Positions 1-10,210 of a stretch of DNA of 64,000 bases are shown one piece after another; the first letter of the stretch is position 1; each line of letters begins with the position of its first letter. Both the position numbers and the translations under genes were made by a program. The notes below the pieces were generated by a model that saw nothing but the letters and a program-made list of their open reading frames with translations, did not search any database and was not told the origin of the DNA. Source of the stretch: Mesodorylaimus sp. YZB2_4 (lineage: Eukaryota > Nematoda > Enoplea > Dorylaimida > Dorylaimidae); NCBI GenBank assembly GCA_030248295.1, contig JASANH010001309.1, positions 1 to 64,000 of the forward strand, written 5' to 3'.

Positions 1-1503
1 ATAACTAATACATATTAGTGTCAGTGAGCTACTGCTAAATGAGAACCACAGCAGGTACTAACTGAGAAATGAGGCTATCACTCTTCAAGCTTTTTTCCGT
101 GCGACCTAAAGCGGAACGCCTTAAAACTGATTCTCGGTTTCTTGTAGCAAACAGAAACTTGCACAGCAGGGCAGCCCATACTTTTCGCTATTCATCCTCC
201 ATCGCCTTCTTGAACGCGATGGCCTCATAAAACGCATCTAATCAAGAATCACATATATTAATGACTGAGTTTTCTTTTCTCTCTTGGATCCTGTTTATTT
301 CGATTTTAACCGCGTCGTTTTCAGATCCTTTGCAATTACTGACCGGAAATTGCCTTTTAGTGAGGGCGTCCGCGCAAAGCAAGTCACTGCTCAATTTTTC
401 ACCAAATCCTCCCGAGCCTTATCTCGTTGAAAAGTAGTCGAAATGTATTATTATGCGCTAAATAGCACTTATCCCAGACTTGTCCTGGTTCCCAAGACGA
501 CGTGTGAAAAATATGAGTGCAGGCCAAAACAGACTAATGGCTGTTAGAAGGGAAATAGAACAGAAAGTTGAAATATGTGCTGCCGGTTTTAATATGCAAG
601 AACTGAATTATACGAGGCTTTTCCAGTTGATGAACGAATATCAGTCATTCGGGATCCAAATTTGAAAAAGAAACCCGCACAAAAGAACTCGAAGTTCACG
701 AGTTCAATACCAAAACATGGCGACTTCATGTAATCAAATGCCTATATCTTGTAATCTTACCCAAAAAGGAGAGATTGACCTCCTCTTTTATCGAGTTCGT
801 TCAGGCAGAACACGAAACGAGGCCGCGGGAGAAAGTTTGACAAAAAGAACACGATGATACTTGTCTTGTCGTCTATTGTGCCCCTCCATGTTCTGAAGTG
901 ACCTCCCTCGCACTCGTGTGGGAATGAACCATTGTGAATACGCAAAGCCTTATATTATGTGTAGCAAAGTTCAAAGAGCACTAACACCAGGTTTTAAAAT
1001 TTTCCTGACAAAAATTACATGAAAACAGTAAAAACCTAGTCCGCTTCACAGAATGAGCATAAATCATCAAATCTTACGTGTAAAACTGTACAGCGCTGCA
1101 GGGCAATATCGAACTTCGTACAGTGCGTAGAACATATTATAAGAACCTAATTCATCTACACCACTGCGTCAGGTTTGAAGATTTTAGCACGATGGAAAAA
1201 TACAAGATTAGACAAACCGGCTTTTAATTTTCACACTGTCCCACTTAGCATTTTCAAAAGTAGTGTGGTCGGAATGAGTAGTGCCAATTTGGACGTGATG
1301 CATAATGATGCGGCGCTGAAGAAAAAGACAAAAGGAGATAAAATGTGAACCAGATAAAAAAGAGTATAAGGAGATCGATAGCAGATCATAAGTGCATTGA
1401 AGGCCCCAAAATTAGATTATTAACACCACAAATAGGAATATCGATGTTGGATATGTATTAGTGTAGGAATGCAAGGAGGACCGGCAGGGCATACGTAGAT
1501 GAC
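1..1503. other. No recognisable gene
   Basis: I see no convincing exon here. The only open frame of note is on the minus strand at 757-945. It ends at a GTAAGA that could be a splice donor, but I find no partner exon or family motif. The TAA that ends the neighbouring minus-strand gene at 1504 lies inside a GTAAGTC, so a further 3' exon of that gene in this stretch cannot be excluded. Confidence 0.4.
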
Positions 1504-3355
1504 TTACTTTGGATTAGGAGCACTTGTGACAGATTCTATTTCAGGCGCAGCATTCTCAACATGCTTCTCCATATGAGGACTAGGACCAGTCTGGATAGCA
1601 GTTGTGTTATTGGATGCCCTGTGTGTTTGCTTTTCTGTAAATCGATCAGTTGAATTAGGACCGCGTCCTTTTTCGCTGCTGGAGCTCCTAGAAAACGGAT
1701 TTTGTGACTGCGGATCACATTACGGTTGAAAAATTGCACTTCAGAAGTAAATCTTACTCCGCGCTTGGATGACGTAATTTATCAGCAGCCAGTAATTGCT
1801 GACATTGAGGTGGCCATACACTATTCAGTCCGATGGATGACATCGCCTGGGCCATGGACGATAGCATGGTCCATATTGTATCCCTTTGCAAATCGTAGGC
1901 TTCAGCACCGCATTTTTTGGTCATTGGTTCACGACTGCAATTGCCAACGCATCCAACTAATTGGCAGTTATCGGATACAGTTTGCATAATTTCGGATACG
2001 TCCAAATCGGCTCCTCGTGATCGACTTCCGGGTCCTCTCACCTGCTGTTGGATTCGAGCCAGGCGACGAACAGACTCGTCCAATGAACCGCATGTAGGCT
2101 CGCATTGTTTTTGCACCTCATCGCATACACTCGTCAAACAGGGCATGTACTTTTTAAAATCTATAATGAAAAAGATTTGAGTTTAGATTGTAAATTTTGA
2201 GTGATTGATACTGTAACATGTGCCTGGAGCCGGCAGTGTGCCCATCGATTGGCACAAGTGGAACGTAGTCAACCTCTTGGGTTGATGTTTCACCAGTCTT
2301 AGACTACTAGAGGTCGGAGACTGCTGCTCTGAGTTATATGCGGAGTGCGTAAGCTCCCCGCGGCACCACCTACGCGCCCCAAGGATTCGTCCGACGGGAG
2401 TCAGGCGTCTAGACTCAGGAGGCGACACCAGGCAGGACGTAGGTGGTGGGCGCGTGTTACAATACGGCAGGCATAAGAGCCTCGAAGTCGCGTGATCGAA
2501 GTAGGACTACACTTACCCTCTCTTCGATCGACGCACATAAATTGCAGAGGCTTAAAACCGCTCATGCTCAAATTCTTCAATGGGCTCTCTGGGCATTCGT
2601 CTAAGCAACGTCTCGCCTGGAGGTAGCCATCGCAAAGCTCCTCGATCCGTTTGGCATCGTATTTTGGGCAGATGAGTGTTTCGTTGCCGGCATCTTGAGG
2701 CGCCTTATTGATCATTGGTCTCAGACAATGTACCAGGCAATGAGCACCACTATCCTCGCCCATCGGCATCTGAGTTGGCACGAATCTTTGCCCTCCGTCA
2801 CTGCCTACATTTCCCCCACTCGCCGGCCTTCTGTCCGTTCGTCCTGCATTGCTTTTAGTCGGATTCGGATCGGAATCCTTTTGCCGTTTCTCCCGGAAAC
2901 GTGGAATACTCACGAGCCAGTTGAAGCTAGTGTGCGAAAAGTCTTCTACTAAGCTATCCAGTGCCAACGATTTCACCCATTCCGGCCCTAAAGCAATAAA
3001 ACAGTCTGACAAATATGTTCATCTCGCGTACGCGTGAACGAGGACTACCATCCCCAATTCGGTTAACTGGCCCAGGCCATACCGGAATAGAGAGACCCAG
3101 AATAGATATTGAATTTACTTCCTGACGAAGGGGTGCGGGCAGAAAGTGAGACCCGACCACCTGGAATCCTCTTTCCAGCTGGAGTGAGAGACTAGAACCA
3201 AGGCGATCGGAAGCCAGGCTTGTATCTCCCCAGGGGGACTGGGGGAAGCTTCTCTTTCACCAACTCCTTTGTCAACATGTTCAGACACAGCCCGAAGGTA
3301 GCTTACCTAGTAGAAGAATCGAAGAGAGGACGAATAGAACCAAGCTAGGACGCAT
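1504..3355 (-). CDS. Secreted Cys-rich protein, chondroitin proteoglycan 4 (CPG4)-like
   Basis: Four-exon minus-strand model: 3355-3307, 3005-2517, 2160 to about 1756, and about 1715-1504. Exon 1 encodes a signal peptide (MRPSLVLFVLSSILLL) and ends in a phase-1 GTAAGC donor. Exon 2 begins after TTTGTCAG and exon 3 after ATTATAG, both in matching phase. A donor inside GCGGAGTAAGA joins exon 4 after TTTCTAG, again in phase. The mature protein has paired cysteines in exon 2 (GAHCLVHC, then ICP, ELC, RRCLDECPES, FMCVD) and exon 3 (PCLTSVC, KQCEPTC, NCQLVGCVGNC, KKC). This spacing resembles nematode CPG4-type domains of eggshell or extracellular proteoglycans. The C-terminal exon is Ser/Thr/Asn-rich and lacks cysteine, a possible glycosylated tail. 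The stop lies within GTAAGTC, so the real 3' end could be in another exon. The splice model is firm; the family call is by pattern only. Confidence 0.6.
2215..2440 (+). repeat. Dispersed repeat R3, copy 1 (in CPG4-like intron)
   Basis: About 220 bp lying in the intron at 2161-2516. A second copy lies in reverse orientation at about 19975-20195, inside an intron of the polycystin gene. Shared blocks include GTAAGCTCCCCGCGGCAC, CGCGCCCCAAGGATTCGT and TAGACTCAGGAGGCG. The two copies differ by many substitutions and small indels, so they are old. Confidence 0.75.
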
Positions 3356-4635
3356 GATTTGGACTGGTCGTCGATTCCCGCTTGAAGGCTTTTTCTTTCC
3401 TTTCCGCTCCTGTTCCTCGTCCTGCAATGGGAAACTACTTTCACAAATGTAACTAACCGCCGCCTCGTGTCTCGCTCCAAGCTCGCATACTGGCGCTCTA
3501 TAGTTTTCCTATACGGATATATTTACATTCGGTTGAACTGCGGCCCTGGTATTGTATTGGCTACCCATCTCTGTCTACTCCCTTATATGCGCTCTAAGGT
3601 GGCCTAGTCTTGTACTGTAAAATGAAAAAGGCCACTAGTTATGCCGGTTTTGATGCGAACGGATGCGAGAACAAGTAAAAGAGGCGGCTCGTTATAGAAA
3701 ACCTAGAAGAAAAGACGGAAGCCCGCCTACCAAGGCCCAATAATCAAGGTGAAAGGAATAGCTGGATAACAACCGAAATGATCACATAAGGGCACGCACC
3801 AGCCACCTCGCTCGCATTCGATAATTGAGAGCCGTTCAGAACGGCTTGTACGTGGTGGGTGAATGGAACCGAGGGCGCATCCTCGAACGAGGAAGGATCG
3901 CAATGATCGATGAGACAACGTTTCCCAAGGACACATTCAAGAAACAGTCCTCACTATAACACGTTCAATAGAAGGAAGGTGGAACCAATTTATGGTCGTG
4001 TATACTTTCGATCACGGCAATTATTACTAAACGACTCGCCTAACATAAGTGCCTGTTTATGGATTCGTATGGCGCAAGGCAGAAGTATTCAATGCATCCC
4101 TTAGGTGGCCTCGATCACGTTTTTGTCCCTTACTATAATTGGCGACAAGCTGTCTGGCTGTTGGCTTTGTATCCTGGGCTCGAACACAATTGCCCCTTTT
4201 TGACACTGGAAAGTGACTTGGCAAATTTGTCAGGGCTGTAAGCGAATGAAATGGTGGACCATGTCAACGATTTTTAAAACGTTAGATGTAGCAGAATGTG
4301 ATGCCGTTACAGAAAAGGTGGAGCTGGACGTTTTACAAGCTCAATCACTGTAGGAAAGTACCACCAATTAGGACGATGGAGTCATTTGGGCTGATCGTGA
4401 GAGAACTACTGTGGCGTAAAGTCACGGCAGAAAAGTAGACTTCTACGTAGAGAACCAGTGGCCACCAACATCAAATGAACAGACTGCCGCCTGAATGATG
4501 ATGGCCTACTGACAAAACATGATCTGGTGGTTTCGTCATTGTGCTAACGAAGCAAACTTTGTGAATGCACAAAGTCATCTCAATCTCCCATAACGCAGTC
4601 ATAGCTTTGGAATGGCCCAGTGCCCCCGATTCGGT

Positions 4636-4668
4636 GACGAGTTAAGTGCAGGCTGTACTTAACTCGTC
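4636..4668. other. Perfect 12-bp hairpin
   Basis: GACGAGTTAAGT at 4636-4647 is matched exactly by ACTTAACTCGTC at 4657-4668, with a 9-nt loop. There is no U-run after it and no gene next to it, so its role is unknown. Confidence 0.8.
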
Positions 4669-5301
4669 CAGGCTCGATCACAGCTGCGATTTGAATCCAA
4701 CCGGGCTTCTAGAGCTGTCAACTGCTGGTATCATACAGTGCATTTAGCGTGAGGCAATGTCGATGTCAAAGTGAAGGAGTTCGCAACGACGGACCTCAAG
4801 ACGCTAACTTTCAACCTGCGTGCTCCGGATGAGCTACAAGTACAATTTACACACTCTCGACTTCGCAGCGTAGTCCCTCCGATTCCGTCATTCTATGCTC
4901 CCGCTTCTTGTTAGTGCTGTATATGCCGCGACAAAGTGGGAGACAATATGCAGATCGCCGTCTACCATGGAATGCAAGATCTGCGGTGGACCATCAGAAT
5001 CGATGGAGGATGCGTGCATACTTGTCCAGTGCCGCAAGTCCATAAGCACAGGCTACTCGTGCCTCGAACATGAAATGCCAAGCCTCACTGTCAGCGAGCA
5101 CTGAAAATATCTAAGACTAAGAGTCGGTTGGGTACTCAGTTTAGTGGCGGAGAATGGCCATGGAAACCGCGAACGGGATGAGCCAGAGTAAATTTTTCAT
5201 CAAAGCCGGCCATGGTGGTGCTGCGGTCCGGCATTCGTCTACGTACTGCTTGGTAGCAAGCGGCTGGGCTTGTCCGCGATACAATCTCCAGTGATGGAGG
5301 T

Positions 5302-5395
5302 CGGCTTGCGAACCATAAATGCTCGCTGACCTTGCGCGTCAGGACACATTGCCTCGCCTCGTACTCGAGGTGCTCCGAGTGGGAGTGGAAGCCAA
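5302..5395 (+). repeat. Dispersed repeat R2, fragment
   Basis: It shares the segment around CTCGCTGACCTTG with copies at about 8372 and 59621. Only the first 60-90 bp look related; the rest of the family is missing or too diverged to align by eye. Confidence 0.5.
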
Positions 5396-7504
5396 ACGAG
5401 AAGATGGTATCACTGTGAAACCAACAGTGAGTGCTAAGTGCCAGAAATGAGCGCTCATCTTCAAAACAAGATGAATGGTGTGCTTTGAAGGAGATGCCCA
5501 CGCTCACATCTTGTTCTCGATGATATGAGCTGTAATCTGCTGCGGAGTTCTAGCAGTAATCGAGTAGTGGCACAGACACAGGGGTGTAGGACATATCGAA
5601 TGGCCTTTACCGTATTTTTAGAACAAATATACCTCATGGGAAAAGGACCATGAACTCCAAATCCTGATAGGCCAGCAACACACCTTTCCACCCCTACCCA
5701 CAACCCCTTCCTGCTAATGACATACACTGTATTGCTAAGAGGTCTATTCGTCTGCATGAGGACTGCCACGCAGAATTATTACGTCTAGCGTTTGACTAAA
5801 GTGGCTTATAAAGCGGAAGTTAAAAACTATCCCGGATAAAAGCAGTCTTTTCAGAGTAAAAAATAATAATTTGCTAGAAAAAAGACTTCTTGTTAAAAAA
5901 ACCCTTCTAATAAAGGCACAGCAGTGCCTCATATCTAAGCCTTGTAAATGTGCTAGGGCAGGTACAGTATATGGTCAGAAAAGCTTTTGTTTTGTCATTC
6001 ACTAAGAGCATATCTGTCGATGCTAACACGCCTCCACACAATGCGAAGCAGACGGTTTCAATTTAAAAACAACCAGAACTGGAACATATCCTTGCTGGTT
6101 AAACTTCGGATGCAGCTTTGTTAAATCATGTGATATACTGCCTGGTGCTTTCAAAAAAGAAATAAAATTACAAGCATGAGCTCAGGCAGAAGTAGCCGAG
6201 ATTACAAGTCCAGTGTACTAACCAGGGGCATTTATCCCTGCTGCACAAACTAATTACTGGTGTATTGTACAAGTATTAGTGCAAGCACGTGTATTGACGG
6301 CAAATGTGGGTTCTCTCAAGAGCGCAGGACAGAGAAGCATAGCAGGCTGAGTGACCACTCACGAAAGTAACTGGTACCTGATTCACGCAATAGCAAAGTC
6401 ATGATGACCAGCCTAATCCAGCAATAACTCAGAAGACACCAGCCAACATACCCATAGCATGGTACCGTATGAACAGAAAATCTGATAAAGGGTAATGGGA
6501 CCCGCAGAAATGATTTTTACATTTTTTGCTCAAAGCATTAGCATAACTTGGTACAGTTTAAATTTTAAGGAGTCAAAAAAATTTTTTAAACCCAGTACAG
6601 ATCATACAAAAAATTTAGAGCAGCTCTTAATGGTCAAAGCCCTAACACCCCAAAAATTTATAAAATACCTGCCAACATATTAAGCATTATGTTCAAAAAA
6701 AAAATTAGCGATATCCTCATCCTGGGCCATCTTATGCAGCTGCCGCAAAGGTTTTAAAAACAGCCCGCCGAATCGCGTCCAGCAAAGTGCATGGAGAAGA
6801 AAGGACACTGCAAAATACAAGGTTCTAATAAATAGGCAAGATACGCGGGCTAAATAAAACAGTGTTCTTTGTTAAGAGACCCAAGTTCAAGTAAAAAACA
6901 TATGTGCTCTAAAAATACAAAACAAAATTTTAGGTGCGTAATAAAGGATCAAAGTGCCAATTTGGGATGCCCCTCAAGTCCACTGGCACAATTTCGATCA
7001 GCACGAAGCGGTTCCCATATCCCACCTTTTACCTCAGCTCCTCTCCTAATCGCACATCGCTCTCACAGCTCAAAGATTCCAAGTGAAGAACCTTGTTCTA
7101 CAGCTGCGAAAAAGTTTGCCTGAAAACTTGCTAGTTGAGCCTAGCCTGTAAACATGCCGAATGAGAAGACAGGACTGGACTAAACTAGTAGCAGCTCCTA
7201 CTTTTTGTTGCCACGTACGTCATTCTCCGCCAGGCAAGTGAAGTGCGCTACGAGCACCTTGCAAAACTACTCACAGGCAGAGCGCATCTTGTACAGCAGA
7301 TCACCTGTCTCCATTTTCTACCAGCCAGCAAGAAGGGGAGAATATAATCGAGGACGTGTTCCTGTCCAAAGCGAAATTATTCGCCATTCTGAGCCTACCT
7401 CAACTCTTATCTTATCGCGTGTTTGTCTGTGTCCTTGTCTATATAGCACGGCAGAAGATCTTCAACAATATTTTTCGTTTTTCGCTCGAGAAAGGTGGCC
7501 AAAT

Positions 7505-10020
7505 ATGGAACAACCGCTTGATGATACAAAAATTACTGGCACTCAAATCCAGAAATGGCTGAGTGAATATTTTCAACGTCCAATAACAATAAAGTCATGC
7601 AATGCGAAAAAAATTGCGGCTGGCGAAGGTTTTACGTCGACAATACTTCGACTTGCTTTGGAATATGAGAATGAAAACGACGATTCGTTGCCAAAATCGA
7701 TCATCGTCAAGACTCCAAGTTTGCCAGCTTTGGAAGACTTGATGAAAAAGATGGGTTTAAATCAAGAAGCACAGGAGCAAGGTGGTCAACCGGCAGAAGG
7801 AGGGCCACCTGTCGGCCAGCAGCCACCAGCAGGGCCTCCAGGCGGAGCCCAAGATCAACAAAAACCTGGCGGCAAATTTGATCTTGAAGAAATGATCGAG
7901 TTCTCCACATTCGCCCACTCGATCGAATGCGAAGCTTATCGTATTTTTGGTAAGAATCCACCCATTCCACTGCCGATAGTTTACGCAGCGACCAAGTGTC
8001 ATTCGCGGGAGATGGGAGCCATCGTGATGGAGGACCTGGGCGATAAGTCAGCCATCATCGGCGATCCAACATCAGCCCTGACCTTGGATCAGTTGTACGA
8101 GGCTGCCGAAGCGGTGGCAAGTTGGCACGCCTGGTGCTTGACGACAGATGTCGACTGGCAGTCACATTTTGAGCCGGCTGATAGTGAACGTCGCAAGCAA
8201 ACGTTTTCTGGATGGTTCGAGATGATGAAGGCTGTCTTCGAGGTAAGAAAATATTTATTGTGTGAAATGGATTACGACAAAAGTTTATCAAGCACAGACG
8301 CGGTGGTGCGTTTGACTTCCCGAACGGCTAGGTTCGTCCAGCTTCCAATCCCTGACGATAGATGTTGGTTCGCAGAGATTTAGACCTTCGCTGACCTTGA
8401 CATCAGGCCGTGGGTGAATCACTTTCACGGTCGAGATTCAGTGGAGAGACAGAAGCCAAACAAGTACTTGACTCCGCCAGTGTTCGACAGTCTATGTCTG
8501 TCTAACACTGGACAACCCACCAGTTTGAAGCCAACGTCCACTCCAGCCTGCTTTTGTGTGGAGGTGCCCTTGATGAAAACGTACAGAGGGCCAATGGTGT
8601 GTGTGCTCCGCACAACCCTGCTTGCGATAGAAGGCTGACTGCTAATCAGCTATTCGCGAAACAAAGCAAAGCACGCAAAACTTTTAAAAAAGAAGCTTAT
8701 AGGGATGAGATGGGTAGCTGCTGGACGAACGGTGGATAAGTTGGGGTGGTGCCGGGGCTCGTGGCCTGCTGGGTTAGTAGCCGTCTGCCTCTCACGCCAG
8801 GTGCGCAGTTACGGGTGAGCGTTTGATAAATCATTTTGTGTGTAATGTGTCCCTTCAGCCTCGAGTGCGCATAAGCATTTGGTGATGTGGTTGAACATGA
8901 TCATAAAGTGCCTACTGCATTGGTGTAGCGGTTAAAGGCATCTGTCACAGTTTGCTTGAAACCCGTGGGCCTAGATTCAACTCTGGTCGTCTGAGAACGC
9001 GGTGAAGCTCCTCTCTCTGCACCTTGCACGCCTGGTGGTGGGTGCCCACCCTTCATCCCTCCGGGGTCGATCACCGAGGGGGCCTTATTAGGCTGGAGGC
9101 TCCCGATCTCGAATCCGGTTCCCCTCACGGGGGCACGGGCTGAGTATCATTATCCTATGGGATCCGCCGAATTGCGGAGTAGCGACTAAGACGCTCTTGC
9201 CCGGCGTGCATCCCAGATGGACCCTAATCGATGGCAAGATAGATAGGGTAAAATGCCCCCTAGCCCCCGGAAAAGTGGAAAAAAGTCGACTCTCCACTGG
9301 ATCGGCCACGATTGGTCAAAAAAGAACGTAGCGTCTTGAAAGAATCTGCCAGCTTTCAGACTTTGCTGTCCTAACTGAAAAACCATTGATTTCGGCTCCA
9401 ATAATAGTTTGATACCTCTTGTTTAGCGTGTCAAAGCCAACTACCCCAACGTCTTCGACATGTTGGACCAACACATTGCAAAAAGGCCATTGGACATGGA
9501 GGAGTTTTCCAGACTCCTGACAAAACACCGCGCGATCGCTCCCGACACCATCGTCCACGGCGACTTCTACGCCAATAATCTAATGTACGAAATTAAAAAA
9601 GATGCAACGGGCAAGGTCACAGTTGGTTCCAAACTGATATCGATTATCGATTGGCAGCTGTCGCACACTGGGAGCTGCATGGAAGATTTTAGTCGATTGC
9701 TCTCGATGAGTGTCGATACCGAGACTAGACGTCGACACACGAAGGATGTCCTAAAACGCTATTATGACAGCTTGGTTAAGAAAGCAGGTGACAAAGTAAA
9801 ATATAGTTTCGAGGACGTCCTGACTATGTACGATGATAACTTGGTCATGGCAGGTATGTTTTTTGTGCTGATGCTTGATTGGCTGCAGAACTTATTTGTT
9901 AGAGACGCTGGTGAGGAGGAGAAAAGGAAGAGGCAGATTCTGTTTGAGAGATGCTTGGGTGTTTATGAAGATATTATTCCACTGCTCGGAAAAATGGAGG
10001 AAGAAAGAGCTGATTTGTGA
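7505..10020 (+). CDS. CHK kinase-like (EcKL/DUF1679-type) small-molecule kinase
   Basis: Two exons, 7505-8242 and 9427-10020, joined in phase 0 at GAG|GTAAGA and TTTAG|CGT, give 443 residues. That is close to the usual 400-450 for nematode CHK-kinase-like proteins. The N-lobe has GEGFTSTILRL and a candidate ATP-binding lysine in SIIVKTPS. The C-lobe has the catalytic loop VHGDFYANNLMY (Asp and Asn present) and the metal-binding Asp in SIIDWQLSH. Relatives phosphorylate small molecules such as choline-like or steroid substrates and are often xenobiotic-responsive; the substrate here is unknown. Residues of roughly 80-125 form a Gly/Pro/Gln-rich insertion between N-lobe elements, unusual for the family. 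The 1.18-kb intron is largely dispersed repeats. A polyadenylation signal AATAAA lies at 10133-10138. All key catalytic residues are present, so the enzyme is probably active. Confidence 0.85.
8372..8640 (+). repeat. Dispersed repeat R2, copy in CHK-kinase intron
   Basis: Related to 59621-59890 over about 265 bp. Shared blocks include CGCTGACCTTG, CAGGCCGTGGGTGA near the start and GTGTGTGCT...CCGCACA.CCCTGCTT near the end. The middle is more diverged. No coding capacity is evident, so it looks like a non-autonomous mobile element. Confidence 0.6.
8756..8905 (+). repeat. Dispersed repeat R1 (tRNA-derived SINE-like), copy in CHK-kinase intron
   Basis: Shares a 130-165 bp module with 24006-24133 and 43112-43276. 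The head looks tRNA-derived: CTCGTGGCC...GTCTGCCTCTCACGCCAGG resembles an A-box and anticodon arm. The B-box region, intact in the other copies as GTGTTCGACTCG, has decayed here to GCGTTTGAT. The tail contains AAATCATTTTGTGTGTAAT and CCTCGAGTGCGCATAAGC. Confidence 0.7.
8912..9000 (+). repeat. tRNA-like relic (SINE head)
   Basis: TGGTGTAGCGGTTAAAGGCA resembles a Pol III A box. About 45 nt later GGGCCTAGATTCAACTC resembles a B box. No acceptor stem pairs across the unit and the T-arm is imperfect. I read it as a SINE head or dead tRNA copy, not a working tRNA gene. Confidence 0.45.
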
Positions 10021-10210
10021 TATTGATGCGATGCTGTTAGATGAGCATTTTTGGGGGATAGTAAAGCCTTACTGTTCATGTTTTACCACATCACCAAACG
10101 CTTATGCTCCCTCGAGATGAAGGCTGATAGGAAATAAAGTTGTCATAGGCTATTAGTGTAACAGCATACTTATCGTTAGTCATCAGTATGTGGCGAACTT
10201 TCACTGCTTA

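Larger units (their letters stand above)
3356..7504. other. Gene-poor stretch
   Basis: No exon set with matching splice phases or family motifs was found. Short open frames at 4895-5104 and 5136-5507 have no recognisable domain. The stretch holds a perfect hairpin at 4636-4668 and a fragment of dispersed repeat R2 near 5302-5395. From about 6480 to 6900 it is AT-rich. Confidence 0.4.

Noticed and set aside
8912..9000. Possible tRNA gene with A-box and B-box-like sequence
   Set aside because: The acceptor stem does not pair and the T-loop is imperfect. It lies among SINE-like repeats inside an intron, so I list it as a repeat.
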